Positions 44,202-56,500 of a stretch of 64,000 bases of DNA are shown here, one piece after another. Each line of letters begins with the position of its first letter. Positions within the stretch are counted from its first letter, which is position 1. Under the pieces are notes generated by a model. The model searched no databases and had not been told where the DNA came from. It saw only the letters and a list, made by a program, of their open reading frames with translations. This DNA comes from Amoebophrya sp. A120 (taxonomy: Eukaryota > Sar > Dinophyceae > Syndiniales > Amoebophryaceae): contig CAJINV010000002.1 in assembly GCA_905178155.1 (NCBI GenBank), forward strand, positions 81,128 to 145,127, given 5' to 3'. The position numbers and the translations under genes are program-made.

Positions 44202-47200
44202 TTAAGCGTCGTCGCCGTCGTCGTCTTCCAACTGTCTGGCACGTTCCTGCCATTCGCCACTCTCCACGTACTCCACCAGTGTTATGGGGTTCTCAGACGT
44301 TACATACCCAAATGTCGTGTGAATTTGTCATGCAAAAACACCACCACCATCCTCACGATCAAGCTACTCCGCATGACAAATTTGCGAAGGGCTAAGCCGC
44401 GACTAAATCTGCGCCGAACTTGTAATGCAAAAGGCGCAATCTTCCTCCTTTCACTTTTGCCAGTCTTGCATTAGAGTGGGGTAACAATGAAATCCTTATC
44501 CGCCCCCGCGGCGGATAAGCCAGGGGGGGGGCCCCCCCCGCCTTATCCGCCGGCGGGCCGTACCGTTATAGCCGCAACAAAGTGGCCGGGCGCCACCACC
44601 GCGCGCCTGGAGGACCCGGAAATGCCGACAACGCCCGGCATGTTGTGGGCAGATTTTGAAACACCACAAAGACCGACGGACGGCATGGCGCCGCCGGTCT
44701 TTGTGATGTTCCATTCCTTGAAGGTAGCAGGCGCAGCAAGTGAAGGCCCCACACTGGCGGGACTGCTTCGGACCTAAAAAAACCCGCCAGCAGATATTTG
44801 CCACGCAAAAGGTGAAACAGCTTGGGAAACCCGCCAAGCAACAAGCGGCCGAGCAAATAGCAAGCTAGCAGCGGGCACACAGGGCCAGGGCTAGAACTTG
44901 CCCCACAGATGTAAACTCCTACCATGCGGCGCAGCGTGAGGGCCGCCGAGCTTCCTCGCCTATGTCTTTCGGACTATGTACTTGCTTGCCAGCCCATGCC
45001 GCCCTGGTCTTGCTTGGGCATGCCTGCAGGTAGCGGCTTAGGGTCCGAAGTGAGAAACGCAGTGGGCTGGGGGTTTTATCTTACCCGCGCCCGCCTTCGC
45101 AGGGTGTGTGCCTGTGCAGACCCAAGCCCGCCGCCCGCTATGGATTCGCCTCCTTTCCTTTTGCAATGGGCCCACGCACCGAAACAGGCCGCAACAGCGC
45201 CCAAGGCTGCGCACCCAGGGCCCGCCCCTTATAAATGTGGCGCGCCATCGGTGGTAAAATTCCCCCCGGTGGTGTGTTCGATTTATATTCCCTCGCGACA
45301 GGCCCGCGGCCGGGCTCCCATTTCCTGGGCCCCGGGCCGGGCCGTGCTGGTGACATGTTAGCTTGCTTGCCGCAGCGCGAATAACTTCCGCCGCGGCCAT
45401 ATAGAAGCAACTGAGCCGCGCGGGCGACAGGCGCGCGCGCCCTACTTTTGTTCGGCGGCTTTTTTTTCATGCCGCCGCCAGCCAATGCCAATGCGCCCCA
45501 GCTTTCCGGCGCGGCACAAATGCCGGCCCGAAGTGATGCGCGCGAAACAGGCCTCCCTCGGAGCGCAGTGAGGTTTTCTCGGTTCCCATTACAGGTTTTC
45601 CCGTTTCCCATCTCGGGCCTCAGTGAGGTCTCCCCCCCGCACAGGCCCCGGGGCCCAGCGCGACGGGCTGTGGCTCTGGGCAAGCCACAGCCCGCTACCA
45701 GCTACCGCCCCCCGCGCTGACTTCCTCTCCCCGGCCGCCACGCCACGCGGCACGCATTTTTGATTGCGATTGCGCCAAGGCGCCGGGGCAACAACGCCGG
45801 GGCCCTGCATGGGGCTGCGGGCTGGGTGGTGATTCATTTCTCGGGTGGCGTGTTTCCGGCGCGAATTGGTAGCCGCCGGGGCCTGTGGGTACGTAGCTTG
45901 CAAAGCCAGCAAGGTGCTTACACCTGCGACCAGGAGCCCCCACCCGGTGCGCGTGAGGCTTGGCGCCCTTGTTTCTTTGCGAGGCACGCTGTCGGACTCG
46001 GTCTGTGCGTATGTATCTATTGTGTGCAACGTGATGAAGCCAGGGCTTCTATGGGCAAACCCCCCAGACAGGCCTCGACGTGCAAAGCCCGGGCCTCTAT
46101 TGACAAGCCCCCCAGCGAATTACTTAAATCCAGCGGGCGTATGCTAAACGAAAGCAAGAGAAAAACAGCAGCAGCCAGAGCCATCCTTCTATGTCGTTTT
46201 TAGGACTTTTTCGTGCCTTTTGTAAGTCATTTGCATGAAAAAAAGCACTTTTTTTTGTGTGAATTCCCAAAGCAACGTCTTTCCGCCTTGTTTTGCTTGC
46301 AAGACAAAAAATTGGCCTGCCGTCTCTCTTTCTTTTCTTCTTCCACCAATCCCGATGGTGCGACGTTTGGCGGCTTCCTGCGTAATACTTAAACCGTAAG
46401 CACCAGCGGCGTGCTGTGTGTCGGCCCGGGGTCCCTCGGGCTCACCCAAACGGCGCCGGGGCCGGGCCAGTTCATAGGGCCTATTCCGGGACAGCCCGCC
46501 GGCGGATAAGGATTTCATTGTTACCCCACTCTTACAAATTCATGTAACAGTTGAGAATGTAACATTTGAGAACTCCATAAGTGTGGCGAATTCCACCGAA
46601 TAGTACCCGAGCATCCCCTGGGCGGCCTCCATGATCCCGAGGATTTTCAGGACCTCGGGAAAATCAGTCTCGCGGAGGTGTATCAAGTTCTGGAACGCGT
46701 CGCGATGGGAAATGGGGTTCAAACTGCGCGGCGGGGACGAGGTCCAGAGCGATGATGAGAAATCAGGGTCGAGCCCGAGATCGGCACACGCAGTCCTGAA
46801 CCAATCCCACCGTACCACGCGCCGCTCCAACGAGATTTTGTTATTTGCCATTTCCGCAATCCAGTCTTGGATAATTGTAAGTCGGTCGAACGTCATGTCC
46901 GGGTCAACGTGGTGTCGTCCCGTACTCTGTTGTTTAGTATGTGTGTCAACGTTTGTGAAATACGGAGTGATATAGGAGTAAAACCCGTCTCAGGAACACG
47001 ACAGGCCCTCAAGGATGGGTGTTCCCCTAGAAGTACAAGCACACAAAAAGTGGAACACCTATGCAGCAACCTTTTTTAAAGTACTATTTCTCCCCGCAGC
47101 AAGTGGACCTGCCATTTGCCGAATTCTTCAACAGTTGGCATCTCGTTCAATGCCCCGTTAAATTCAAGAGTTGGCCGCTCGTTCACGGCCACGGACCGGC

Positions 47201-50200
47201 AAAAGCAATCAGGGTTGTTATGGGAAGAAAAAACACTGGCGCAGTCACTACACCATAAGGGATGCTTGAGAAACAAAAATTTTTGCATCACAACATTAGT
47301 TCGCGCATTGACAGAAATGAACAGCGAAAGTCCCGTACCTACAAGGCTTCGCTCGGTTGCTGCAACATTTTTAGCCATGACAAGCAAGAACTTCGCACTG
47401 CAAAAACATCCAGGGCAAGTGACTGTAGCGCAACCTTCAAATAGTGGATAGCACCTCACGTTACGCAAACACTCCGCCAACACCTTTCGTACCTCTGCGC
47501 GCTCGGCTTGCTTTTCGTCCTGGCCGTTTGCTTCCTCGCTGCTACAGCAATATGAAACATGGCACCCGCCAAGAAGCGCGATGCGGAAGTTATCAATTGC
47601 AAATATATTGGGTTTGGGTCTGGATGTATAGCGTTTTTGCGTGATCCAACGCGCCATGCAAGCCCTCAGTGTCACATTTTTTGACTGAGTTTCTCAATCC
47701 AAATACTTCACTGTCCGCGTGACAAATCACCTCTTTCGGCAACAAGAAATGGGCGAGTTCTTTTCTTGCGGGTCGTGCATTGCAGATTTTTGCGTGGTCT
47801 TCTAAGATTTGAATGCATAGTTCTCGACCCAGATTTATTTGCAACGCGTACAAATCGATGATCGCATCATCCGCCGTGTAGTGTGCCCACCTCTATGGAG
47901 GCGTCAGATTCGAAATTGCCAGAGTTGTGGAATAAAGAAGTTGCAATGCATGGAATGCCGGGGATTTTGCTCGGCCTGTCTTACGGGGGTGGCAAAAGTG
48001 AGGGTCAGGGATGGAGCTGCGGAGGAGCATTACCTACAGTAGCAGTCTTCTCTGCCCCATCAAACACACCCAGGCAATGCCGAAATTTACCATGTGCCAC
48101 ATACAACTTGTGCGTGCAGCGGGTTTCGCCGGCTTTATGCGTCCTCACAATTTTTCTTTTTCAACTATGTCGACTTCGAACCTGGAGCCCCCATAACTTC
48201 ATCGCCTTTCGCACGCAGTCTGCTGGGAGAAAAGTGTTCCCGGGCCAAAGCGTGAACCTGATCAGTTTCGCGGCGTAATCTTTCAGATCATCCTTCTGGA
48301 CGTTCCCTTTCCGCGTCTTCCTGATATTCAGGTCCGTAAATCCGGCTCCGCCGGATCTGCGGGCATGCTTGTCGATTTCTTTGTCGGGAAGCTCCAATAC
48401 CGCTATGGTGTTCTCAAGCGTTGCATTGTCCGCTGTGTGATGCAAAAAATAGTATTAAATAAAAAGTGAAACGTCGGAGAGCCTGCACCCCTCGCACCAC
48501 AAATTCGGCAAAGCTTTTTGCTTTCATGCTGTTAAGTGGTTAGCCCCTCGGGAATCTGTCATGCGAACTACAGTCCGTCCTTTGATCGCGTGGAAGGGCC
48601 TTGATGGTGATTTTCTTGCATGACAAATCACGTATATGGTGCAGCGATGCAACGTTTGAGAACCCCATAACCGCGACGGCGAGGTTTCGACTTATCGGGA
48701 AGTCGGAACACCAATCACGCATCGAAGGATAAAGTAGCTTCAGTTTGAACTCGCACATGCAAATCGATGTGGGTGTGGTACGAAACAACCACGTGTCAAA
48801 ATGCTGAAAATGCAGCAAAGGATGAAGGAATTCCTTCAGTGTGTGCTCCCGCAAGAAGCAGGTATGGGTATGGCAAAGATTCTTTTCCAACATTTGCAAC
48901 GCTCTTATTATTGTTTCTTGTCGCGCTGCGCACAGATGCTGCAAAAGCAAAAGCATTTCAGTGAAGCGCCTTCTTCGCATGTTAATTATACCGCTTTCTT
49001 CATCTTCACCGAGAGCATCGTATAGCTCCCTGTTGCCCGCACCCCAAGCAGGGGACACTGGGAGAAACGGCGACAGTACGGCTAGGGTATCGCCTTCCAG
49101 GAGTTCGAATTCATTATGAAGTGCAAAAATGTCTGGGTCTAGAAGATCAAATAAAAGTTGTCATGCTACTTAAATCTGAATGATGCAAAAATCTGTGTTG
49201 CGTGAGTGCCAAAAGCTCTGCGCTTTTGACCAAATTGAGAGGGAGTTTCTCATGCAGGAAAGGCATAATAGTGACCTCAAAAAATTATATGTCATGCTAG
49301 GTCTCGCATTCCAAAACTGATAGCTCATGCAAAACGTGCATGACAAGTCTTACAGACCCAGACATATTTGCAATTCACAGTCCTTGCAGTTGTACATTTC
49401 ATCGAAGACGAATGAGCGGGCCTGGTCAAGCGTGCAGTTGCGGGCCCGAAGGTGCTATGCATTGCAAATATGTTTTGGTGTGAAAATTTTCCAACTTCTT
49501 CTAACTCGTGCTTGAGATCACTCGCACAAAATCTGTCATGCATAGACAGCAGAAGTTGCGTACTTTCTGTCACTGCTGCACCGCATTTCCAGGAGACACT
49601 GACTCCCAGTGGTCGACCTCGCTGTCGTCACCGGAAAAAGAATTCATCATGCGGATTCGGCACTGTGAGACCTTCACCTTCTGGAAACCTGTGTGTGGTG
49701 CTAGTGCTTGCATGCCAGACCTACTGTGCGATGCAGAAACAGGATGGGGGAAATCTGCACTCCTGCAGACCCCACCAGACATATTTGCAGCGGATACGCA
49801 GAAGGCATCAAACACGTCGTCGAAATCCAAGTCCATCTCCTCGGGCAAGCGGAATGGAATGGCTGGCTCCGCTAGCGTCGTGACAACGAACTGGTATACT
49901 GCGGTATCGTCAGGAAAAGTGCCCCGCCCCCTCAACTACAGGTGTATTTCTTTGTTCCTCGTCACGTTTGCCATGTTGGCAATGCAAATGTTGCACAGTC
50001 ATCTCTTTCGCCAGCAAGACAAATTTCCCAAAACGAAGGACGGCCAGGAATTTGTGTTCGCAGGTCGGCGTATTACTGGCATAGCACACCGTGGTGGTGG
50101 TCACGGGAAGGCTAGCAGCAAAGCATTACAGATACAGATCTTCCTTACACAAAATTAAAATAAACCGGTGGAGCAAGAAAAGAATTTATTTCCCGTCCTC

Positions 50201-53200
50201 GCTGACACCATGGCCATGCTTATTATAGCATGCTTAATCGGTGCTTGATTGCTCATGTCTGGTGGCAGGGCGCTTTTAATTATGATACACGTATTACAGT
50301 GAAAAACGCCCCCACATCCAAAGTTGCAATAATTTGTGATGCGGAGTTTCCAAATGAAAACTTTTTGTGATGCGTGAAAGGACTATGAATCTTTCTGATG
50401 CATCAAATTCTAGTCGTATATCTATATAGCATCGCTTGCATGACAAGCGCCGCTCTTGCTGGCGTCTTTTGCAATACAAATTTTTGCTAGAAAATGATCA
50501 CGAGGGGAAATCTGTGATGCTGATAGATGCAAGAGGGCGAGTGTTTCATTTGGAAAGGTTTGCAAGACAACTGCTCCCAAGGTCTCGGGTGGGGGCATTT
50601 TTCATTGTAGTAACACGTCCTCGTCCTCCCAGTCGATGAGCTCGTCCTCCTCTGCAAATTTCGGTATTCTGAGCAAAAACGCCCCCATCGCATAGCCAAG
50701 AACTTGGTAAATCTGCAACACTAATTCAGAACTTTTGGCCGTCGCGCATGACAAGTTTGTTCTCTCTGTAGTTTGAGTCCACTTTAGCACGAGCAGGCGC
50801 ATCACAAACCCATCTTCTTAATCTTATCCTGATCCTGTTATACAGCAGTACAAAATTCCAAAGTACGATCGGCAATGCCTGGGGTCAGGGGGATGAGCAT
50901 TACAAATTCTTTTCGACGTAATTGCAAATCTGCATGACAACAACTCTGGGATGGGGACGTTTTTGCTCAGGATATTCGGTTCTTCTTCTTCGTCTTCGCT
51001 GGTTTTTTTGGGCGCCTCGTTCTATCAGCAACAAACGTGTCTGTTCTTGGAAGACCACTGCAAACGCTATATCATGTAGGCTTTCCGTGCCCTCTCATGG
51101 TATCGGCATAACGTCAGAGCCTTGCAAATTCACATTTGCAACTTCGATGTTGCGATAGCGATGCCTATCCTGCATGACAAATGTCTTCTGAACTACCTCC
51201 TAACCAAGAATTATGCACAACTCCACCTCGTACTTACCTACAACCCACGACCGATGTATAGGAAAATTTGTGTGATCCTGCTCCAAATGTGGACGTGTCC
51301 CTAGTTTGCACTTTTCCAGGAGACCCAGACAAATTTGTAAAGCGTACTTTCGACGACGACGGTCCGGACACGACGTCATCGGAACAACCGGCTTCGCTGT
51401 CATCGTTCCACTCAAAGCTCTCGACCTGTCATGATTTTTCGAGACGAGTGTGCAGTTGATTTTGCATTACAGATACGCAGAGCAAGAGCACATGCATGGG
51501 AACAGTCATCATGCGCAAAAATATGGCTATTTTATCAACGGTGAATTCAGTATCGTCTGTTCTTTCGTACCTCCATCCCCGAGTCCGCTTCGTCCTTGGC
51601 CGCAGGCACTGACTTGTGCACAAGCCACCGCAGCCGATTTGGTGGCGGCACCAGCTGGTCGTCTGTAAAAAAGCGGTCGAGCCAGGTATCAAGTGCAAAA
51701 ATGTCTGGGTAAGAATGCATGTTTGTCATGCATGTCTGGCATGACTCTTCAATCTGTCATGCACGTTCCCCAAGAGCTCCATTTTTCTGTGATGCAGAAA
51801 CGCAGTTTGTCATGCAGAATAGGCAACACCTACAAGCTCAGAAACTTGTCATGCTGAGCCAGCATTTGTGGCCTCATCATGAGACGCCACCCAGCATCAC
51901 AAGTTTCCAAACCCAGACATTTTTACATTTGATACCATGTCCACGAGTGCAAATGCCGAATTTCCGTCACCGCTTCCGGATCGAAGGCGATCTCCATCAT
52001 CGTCCCAACGGCATTGCTATCCTGTGCAAAAGTATCGTACTCGTACTAATTGCATTTATGCTGTCTCAAGGCAAATCAGCATTACAAATTCAATCAATTT
52101 GTAATGCTGGGCCAATTTGTAATGCAATTTATACTAGTACGATGCTTTTGCATTGCATAATTGCAGATTTTTCGCGTTGCGGTTCCGCCACACACAACTG
52201 CCTCCACCAGCGGCACCTGTTCGTATAAATTGCAATCATGATATCGTTTCGTCGTCTCAACACTCTTTGTCATTTTAGTGCCAATTGCATGACGTCAAGG
52301 CTTTTTTTTTCAAATGAAACAAAAAATCAGATTCTTGTATCTCATCTCGGTGATGTACCTCAGAAGCCCCTGGAAACAAACTCGCCGATGAAGAGTCCTG
52401 TTGCATTACAACGCCGTCTATGGATTGTAAAAGTGTCTGGGTCTGGGAGGATGGAAGTTGTGATGCGTCCTGTGGGTCACAGAAAAATTTATAGTGTTGC
52501 GTGATCGCCAAAAGTTGTCCTTTTTGGACCAACATGAGCGGGAGTCTCTCATGCAGGATAGGCATGATAGAGACCCCGCAGAATCTGTCATGCTAATTCC
52601 TGCATTCCAGACCTCATGTCATGGGGCATGGAAAATATGCATGACAAGTTTGCACCACTCTTCCAGACCCAGACATTTTTGCGTTCGATACCGTCGCTGC
52701 CTTCCCTCACGTCCTGCTTGCCACCCTGGCCGTGGGTGGTCACTAGTGGAACAAGCTGCGGTGTAGCTGGCACTTTTGGGTACGAGCATGTTCTGGTGCT
52801 TCCATGGCCTGCTGGATTTGCGCCCGACCACGCAGCAGACACTTCTTGGCCAGGATCATCTTCTTGTGGAAGCAGCGTTTCTATCAAATGCAAATATGTG
52901 TGGGTCGTCTGGAAGGCTGCCAACTTGTGATGCTGCGTTTGGAATCTATACGAGCTCTGTATTGCATGAACAGTAAAAGACGAGGTCCACTCTTCGCTAC
53001 TTACGCGGAGAGGGCATTTCTCATGCGGTATGGGCATCAGAAGGCCCTCGCAGAACCTGTAATGCTAGGGCATGCATCACAGACGTCGTGGGTCATGCAA
53101 AATCTACATGACAAACTCCTGCACCCTTCCAGACCCAGACATGACTGCATTTGATAGTTCCCGGAGAAGTATTCTGCTTGGCGCTGTTTTCTTCATCCCT

Positions 53201-54435
53201 GGTGCGCGGAACAGGGATATTGAAAGCAAAAATCCCCCCTCCCCATATCGAAAAGGAGATCTGTGATGCTGGATTTGCGTACAGATTTGTGACGCAGTAA
53301 AGAACTGCACGCAGATCGCAAGCCTAGAGAGGGGCCTTTTGGTGTAGGCGCCTAGCATGGTAGACGGCTGCCCTGTAGTCCTTACAGCATCACAAATCGC
53401 CTGCATAGTGTGGCAGAGACCCTGGATTTGTTTTCTAGCAAGATAGACAGGATTTGTGGTCACAAATCTGCATCACAAATTTTCAGAAGATACGTTTTCG
53501 ATATAATGGGGAGGGGGTTTTTTTCCTTTCAATAAGGGACATCATCCGATCGTGATCTCTGCTGCTCGCCCTCGTCACAAAGATGTTGTAGTACTATCCT
53601 GTGCAAAAATATACCCTTCACCCCAGATGGTGCGCCATGCAGATTTTTATTTCCACGAACATGTGCTCTACTTCTCATGCGACTCGTCACCAAAACAGGA
53701 TATTTTTACATGATCGACGTGTAGTTTCGCAAATTGTAAATTGTAAAATGCTGCGGTCAGCACAACTACCATCCGACCCCCTACTCTGGTGCAATGCGGT
53801 TTTCCTTGCCAATCACCAGCAGTCTCAAGACCGAAACTTGTCATGCGGGATTCGCAAAAGAATTTGTATTTGATCTGTGTAGCAGAGCTCCCATCTACCA
53901 GGAAATAAGTTTGGGTGGCGGGTAAGTTTTCACACTAGATATTGCTAGACTGGATACTAAGGTGAGCTGTCGCCGCGCCTCCTGGTTTCATCTGGCGGCC
54001 GGAGTTGTTGTTTTGTTCCTGGTGGATCACGCGCACGAACTCGTCCCAGTTGGTAAATGAAACAGCTTCTTGTCTTCGTTCGGAGGACACTAGTAGTTTC
54101 GCTGTGTGATAATCTCCATCTGCATCTCCATCGGAGGACGACGACCCGCGTGCAGTACTAGAGGATGCTGATGCGTCGTTCTGCTGCCGGTTTCGAAGAA
54201 TCAAAGGAAGGATGAATTTGTTGAAGTCGGCTTCCCGTAGGGTGGCGGTGGTGCTCTGGCCGGAAACATCCTCCCTGTGGGCAGAGCCGTCTGCAGCCTG
54301 CCGGTGCGTTTCGTCTAAACCTTGTTGTACCTCTTGCATATCCACCATCTCGCTCTCCTGCTGTTCTTCGCACGGGTGCGGAGGAGAAAATCCTAAACTC
54401 AGGTCAAGTTCTTGGATGGCCATTTTGACTACCAC
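44202..54435 (-). CDS. G25: giant gene, about 20 exons, about 900 residues, 15 introners
   Basis: ATG at 54435 (or 54423). Exons about 54435-53942, 53594-53535, 53217-53156, 52881-52691, 52418-52359, 52216-52160, 52017-51935, 51686-51571, 51419-51348, 51021-50975, 50665-50617, 49890-49798, 49454-49373, 49113-48670, 48403-48196, 47892-47852, 47541-47460, 47177-47109, 46926-46580 and 44282-44202 (stop TAA). Joins include DDVPVPRTRDEEN, EGSDGVVMQQDSS, KICNAVGTMMEIAF, LHSWTWLDRFFTDD, NCKDCEFELLEGD, ISRNLAVAVLELPD and VEFATLVEYVESGEWQ. The N-terminus is shared with G23, followed by an acidic region (TSEDEEEEPKFAEED) and a long probably folded part with a CxxC near NCKDCEF. Introns at 52217-52358, 51420-51570, 47178-47459 and 46927-47108 are plain GT-AG. 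Confidence 0.85.
44283..46579. mobile_element. F3 introner in G25 carrying a 2 kb insertion
   Basis: F3 ends with AGTGT duplicated at 44278-44282 and 46580-46584. Confidence 0.9.
44474..46531. mobile_element. 2.06 kb GC-rich TIR element with TTA duplication
   Basis: Perfect inverted ends of about 31 bp (begin GAGTGGGGTAACAATGAAAT) and TTA on both sides (44471-44473, 46532-46534). The rebuilt target GCATTACAAATT is the standard introner core motif. TTA duplications are typical of PIF/Harbinger-type DNA transposons, but no transposase is recognisable, so probably a non-autonomous copy. One short plus frame (44487-44777) is open. Confidence 0.85.
47592..47845. mobile_element. F1 introner in G25
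   Basis: The intron 47542-47851 is GT-AG and joins DDAIID|FSEEANG. Confidence 0.8.
47893..48195. mobile_element. F7 introner in G25
   Basis: TATGGAGGCGTCAGATTCG left, TCGAACCTGGAGCCCCCATA right. Confidence 0.8.
48404..48669. mobile_element. F3 introner in G25
   Basis: ACCGC duplicated at 48399-48403 and 48670-48674. Confidence 0.9.
49114..49372. mobile_element. F1 introner in G25
   Basis: ATTCA duplicated at 49109-49113 and 49373-49377. Confidence 0.9.
49455..49797. mobile_element. F1 introner in G25
   Basis: The intron 49455-49797 is GT-AG, phase 0 (DAFC|HLRARN). Confidence 0.85.
49903..50286. mobile_element. F4 introner in G25 (diverged)
   Basis: GTCAGGAAAAGTGCCCCGCC left and GGCAGGGCGCTTTTAATTAT right. 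It abuts the next element with no normal exon between. Confidence 0.6.
50292..50612. mobile_element. F2 introner at the edge of the F4 introner in G25
   Basis: ACACG duplicated at 50287-50291 and 50613-50617; the duplication overlaps the F4 intron donor (GTGTATCA on minus). Confidence 0.85.
50666..50974. mobile_element. F2 introner in G25
   Basis: Six-base duplication TTCGGT at 50660-50665 and 50975-50980. Confidence 0.9.
51026..51343. mobile_element. F1 introner in G25
   Basis: The intron 51022-51347 is GT-AG (SSSK|NEAPKK). Confidence 0.85.
51687..51934. mobile_element. F1 introner in G25
   Basis: GTATCAAGTGC...TGTCTGGGT left; CCAAACCCAGACATTTTT right. Confidence 0.85.
52018..52159. mobile_element. 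F5 introner in G25
   Basis: ATTGC duplicated at 52013-52017 and 52160-52164; a compact 142-bp copy. Confidence 0.9.
52419..52690. mobile_element. F1 introner in G25
   Basis: CCGTC duplicated at 52414-52418 and 52691-52695. Confidence 0.9.
52882..53155. mobile_element. F1 introner in G25
   Basis: TATCAAATGC...GTGTGGGTCGTCTGG left, clear F1 right end. Confidence 0.85.
53218..53534. mobile_element. F4 introner in G25
   Basis: AGGGA duplicated at 53213-53217 and 53535-53539. Confidence 0.9.
53595..53941. mobile_element. F2 introner in G25 (diverged)
   Basis: TGTGCAAAAATATACCCTTC left; GGTGGCGGGTAAGTTTTCAC right. Confidence 0.7.
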
Positions 54436-55137
54436 ACGATCGAAATGCGACGAAAGGTGTGCAACAAGCTCTGCTCAACACACAATAGTGGAAGCGACTG
54501 CGTTCTGGTATCTTCGCACCTGGACGTTCGTTCATCCCCTGGCGCCGAAGCCGCACTGCATTTGGGATTGGGACTCTTTTGGTAAATGTTTTTTATCGTG
54601 TTATCTTTCTTATAGCTAGGAAAAGATAAAGAGAGTTGCAAAAAACGTAACTTCCACCACAATCTAGTATCGAAATCGGGGTTAATTGTTCTTGTTAGTT
54701 GTCGCAAAGGTGTAGAAAGAACTGTCGCACTTCGTTATGTATTCCCTTTCTAAAAGTCAAGTAGAAGAACAATGATTTCGAATCATATCGAGAATTTGTA
54801 CGCCGAAATACGACCCCCTCTCTCTCGCAACCGTTTCGTTCGGACGTCAACCACGAAGAATTAGATGAAGTTGCACCCCTCTAGCAATAAGCCAATCGCT
54901 CCAAGTCGACGTTGAGGTGAATCGAAATGCAGATGCAATCAACACAACTACGACTACCATGCTCAGCAACATCAAAAGTTAATATCTAAACTTGTACTAT
55001 GTGTACCACCTAAAGAGCCTGCACTACAGAGAAAAAAAAGTCCGACAAATTATCCCACCCTAGAATGATCGTTTGAAGAAGTATTAACTTCGACGTAGTA
55101 TTAAGTTGTAGAGTATTTGTCCCCTGGCCCTGGAAAG
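54436..55137. other. Upstream region of G25
   Basis: No introner; 54700-54900 resembles the upstream region of G23 (shared TATCGAGAATT and CTCTCGCAACCGTTTCG). Confidence 0.5.
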
Positions 55138-55756
55138 ATGAACGTATCATACGACGCCCTGCAGCTACAACTCTCCCAGGACTCAAAAACCCGAACAGAT
55201 ACAGAGGTGCTGTTCAAAAGTAATAAAACTGAGGGTAATAAAATGCCGAACTGCAACATTTCTGCTCGAACAGAGTGGGGATATAGGAAAAAAACGACTT
55301 TGGGATGCTTTCCACGATATGCATTGCAAAAGTATCGTATTCGTATAAGTGCAATACAAATTTCTGCAGCATGAGAAATAAAATTTGTAATGCAGATTTA
55401 GCTTAAGAAAGGGATTTGTAATGCATGATTGCAATACGAGTACGATACTTTTGCACAGGATACACGACGACAAGGAACAAACACAGAATCTTCGACACGA
55501 GGACCACAGGGGCGTCTTCATTTACCTGAGAGTGGCAAAAGTGAAGGGAGCGAGGAAGCTTGCGCCTTTTGCATCACAAGTTTGGCAAAGATTGTAGTTC
55601 TATCTATTGCGTCGAGAACTTGTCATGCGAAGCAGCTTTATCGTGTAGATACTTGTCTTTGTACAACAATTGCGCATGACAAATTCCTGTATATAGTTGA
55701 GAATGTAACGTCTGAGAACAGCATATAGGTCCGACGGCCACTCCCGTTCTTTAGCA
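55138..55756 (+). CDS. G26: small hypothetical protein
   Basis: ATG 55138. The first exon reads YDALQLQLSQDSKTRTDTEV. ACGA-exact removal of an F5 element gives GCFPRRQGTNTESSTRGPQG. A truncated F3 follows, then a few codons and TAG at 55752-55754. A minus-strand reading from 55521 is also open across the same F5, so strand is not certain. Confidence 0.45.
55318..55463. mobile_element. F5 introner in G26
   Basis: ACGA duplicated at 55314-55317 and 55464-55467; 146 bp with strong F5 ends. Confidence 0.9.
55474..55520. repeat. Dispersed 47-bp repeat, copy 1
   Basis: Begins GGAACAAACACAGAATCTTC; near-identical copies at 60079-60118 and 60268-60314. Confidence 0.85.
55530..55727. mobile_element. 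Truncated F3 introner
   Basis: F3 core and right end are present, but the left terminal repeat is missing. Confidence 0.65.
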
Positions 55757-55782
55757 CAAGTGTACCTGTCGTATTCCCACAT
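55741..55782. repeat. 42-bp direct repeat, left copy
   Basis: Identical to 57459-57500; contains TTCTTTAGCACAAGTGTACC. The last 27 bp recur at 59164-59190. Confidence 0.95.
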
Positions 55783-56500
55783 CGTTCTTGAGCCCGCGTG
55801 TTATGGTGGCACGACGGGCATGCTTGGGCAAACCGGAAGAAGCACGCTGACTTCCTTTGGCCTCTTCAAACCTGTGGGCCCACACCCCTGGGCCGCGCGA
55901 GACGCCAAAAGACGCCTCCCTGCCCCCGCCGTAGTCTACCGGGGCCGCGCCGGCGCTACAATGTTTTCGAACAGCGCCACAAGAGCGCCTTTGGGCGCAA
56001 TACAAAAAGCACCAACCCCGCCCGCCCCCCGCCCCCTGCTCCTTCACTGCAGGTGACACAAAAAGCGCGCAAGCCTTTCAATAGCATTCCATGTCTGTGG
56101 TCTTGGTTTTCTTTCAGCGTTCTGCTGTTCAAAAAAATCGCAGTAAGTCGCGGTCAGCTCAAGTACAAGTTTTTGTCGCAGCAGTCGTTTTGTCACAGCC
56201 CTGAGCCCCAACAGCGTGGAGGTTGTGGTGTGTCATGCTGGCCGCGAGAATCCGAATTCACGTCTTCTTCAAATTTGTCATGCTAATTGCAAACGTTTTC
56301 GCAAAGTGTTCTAGAACAGTCAAAAGTGAGTAATATCAGTTTGGATGTGTTTGTAGTTAAAGTGTAAATATAAGTGTCCGAGTTGAGTGCCACGCCCTCA
56401 ACATCATCCCCGCAGTCGTCTACTCGACCTCCTCCACCACGTGCGGCTTCTTCTGTTTCTGTTCCTCCAACCACTTCTGGAACGCGTCAAGGCCAGCACA

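Noticed and set aside
55600-55782. Minus-strand start exon beginning at 55782 (MWEYDRYTC)
   Set aside because: The sequence is part of the 42-bp repeat, and two other copies of it have no matching downstream exon.
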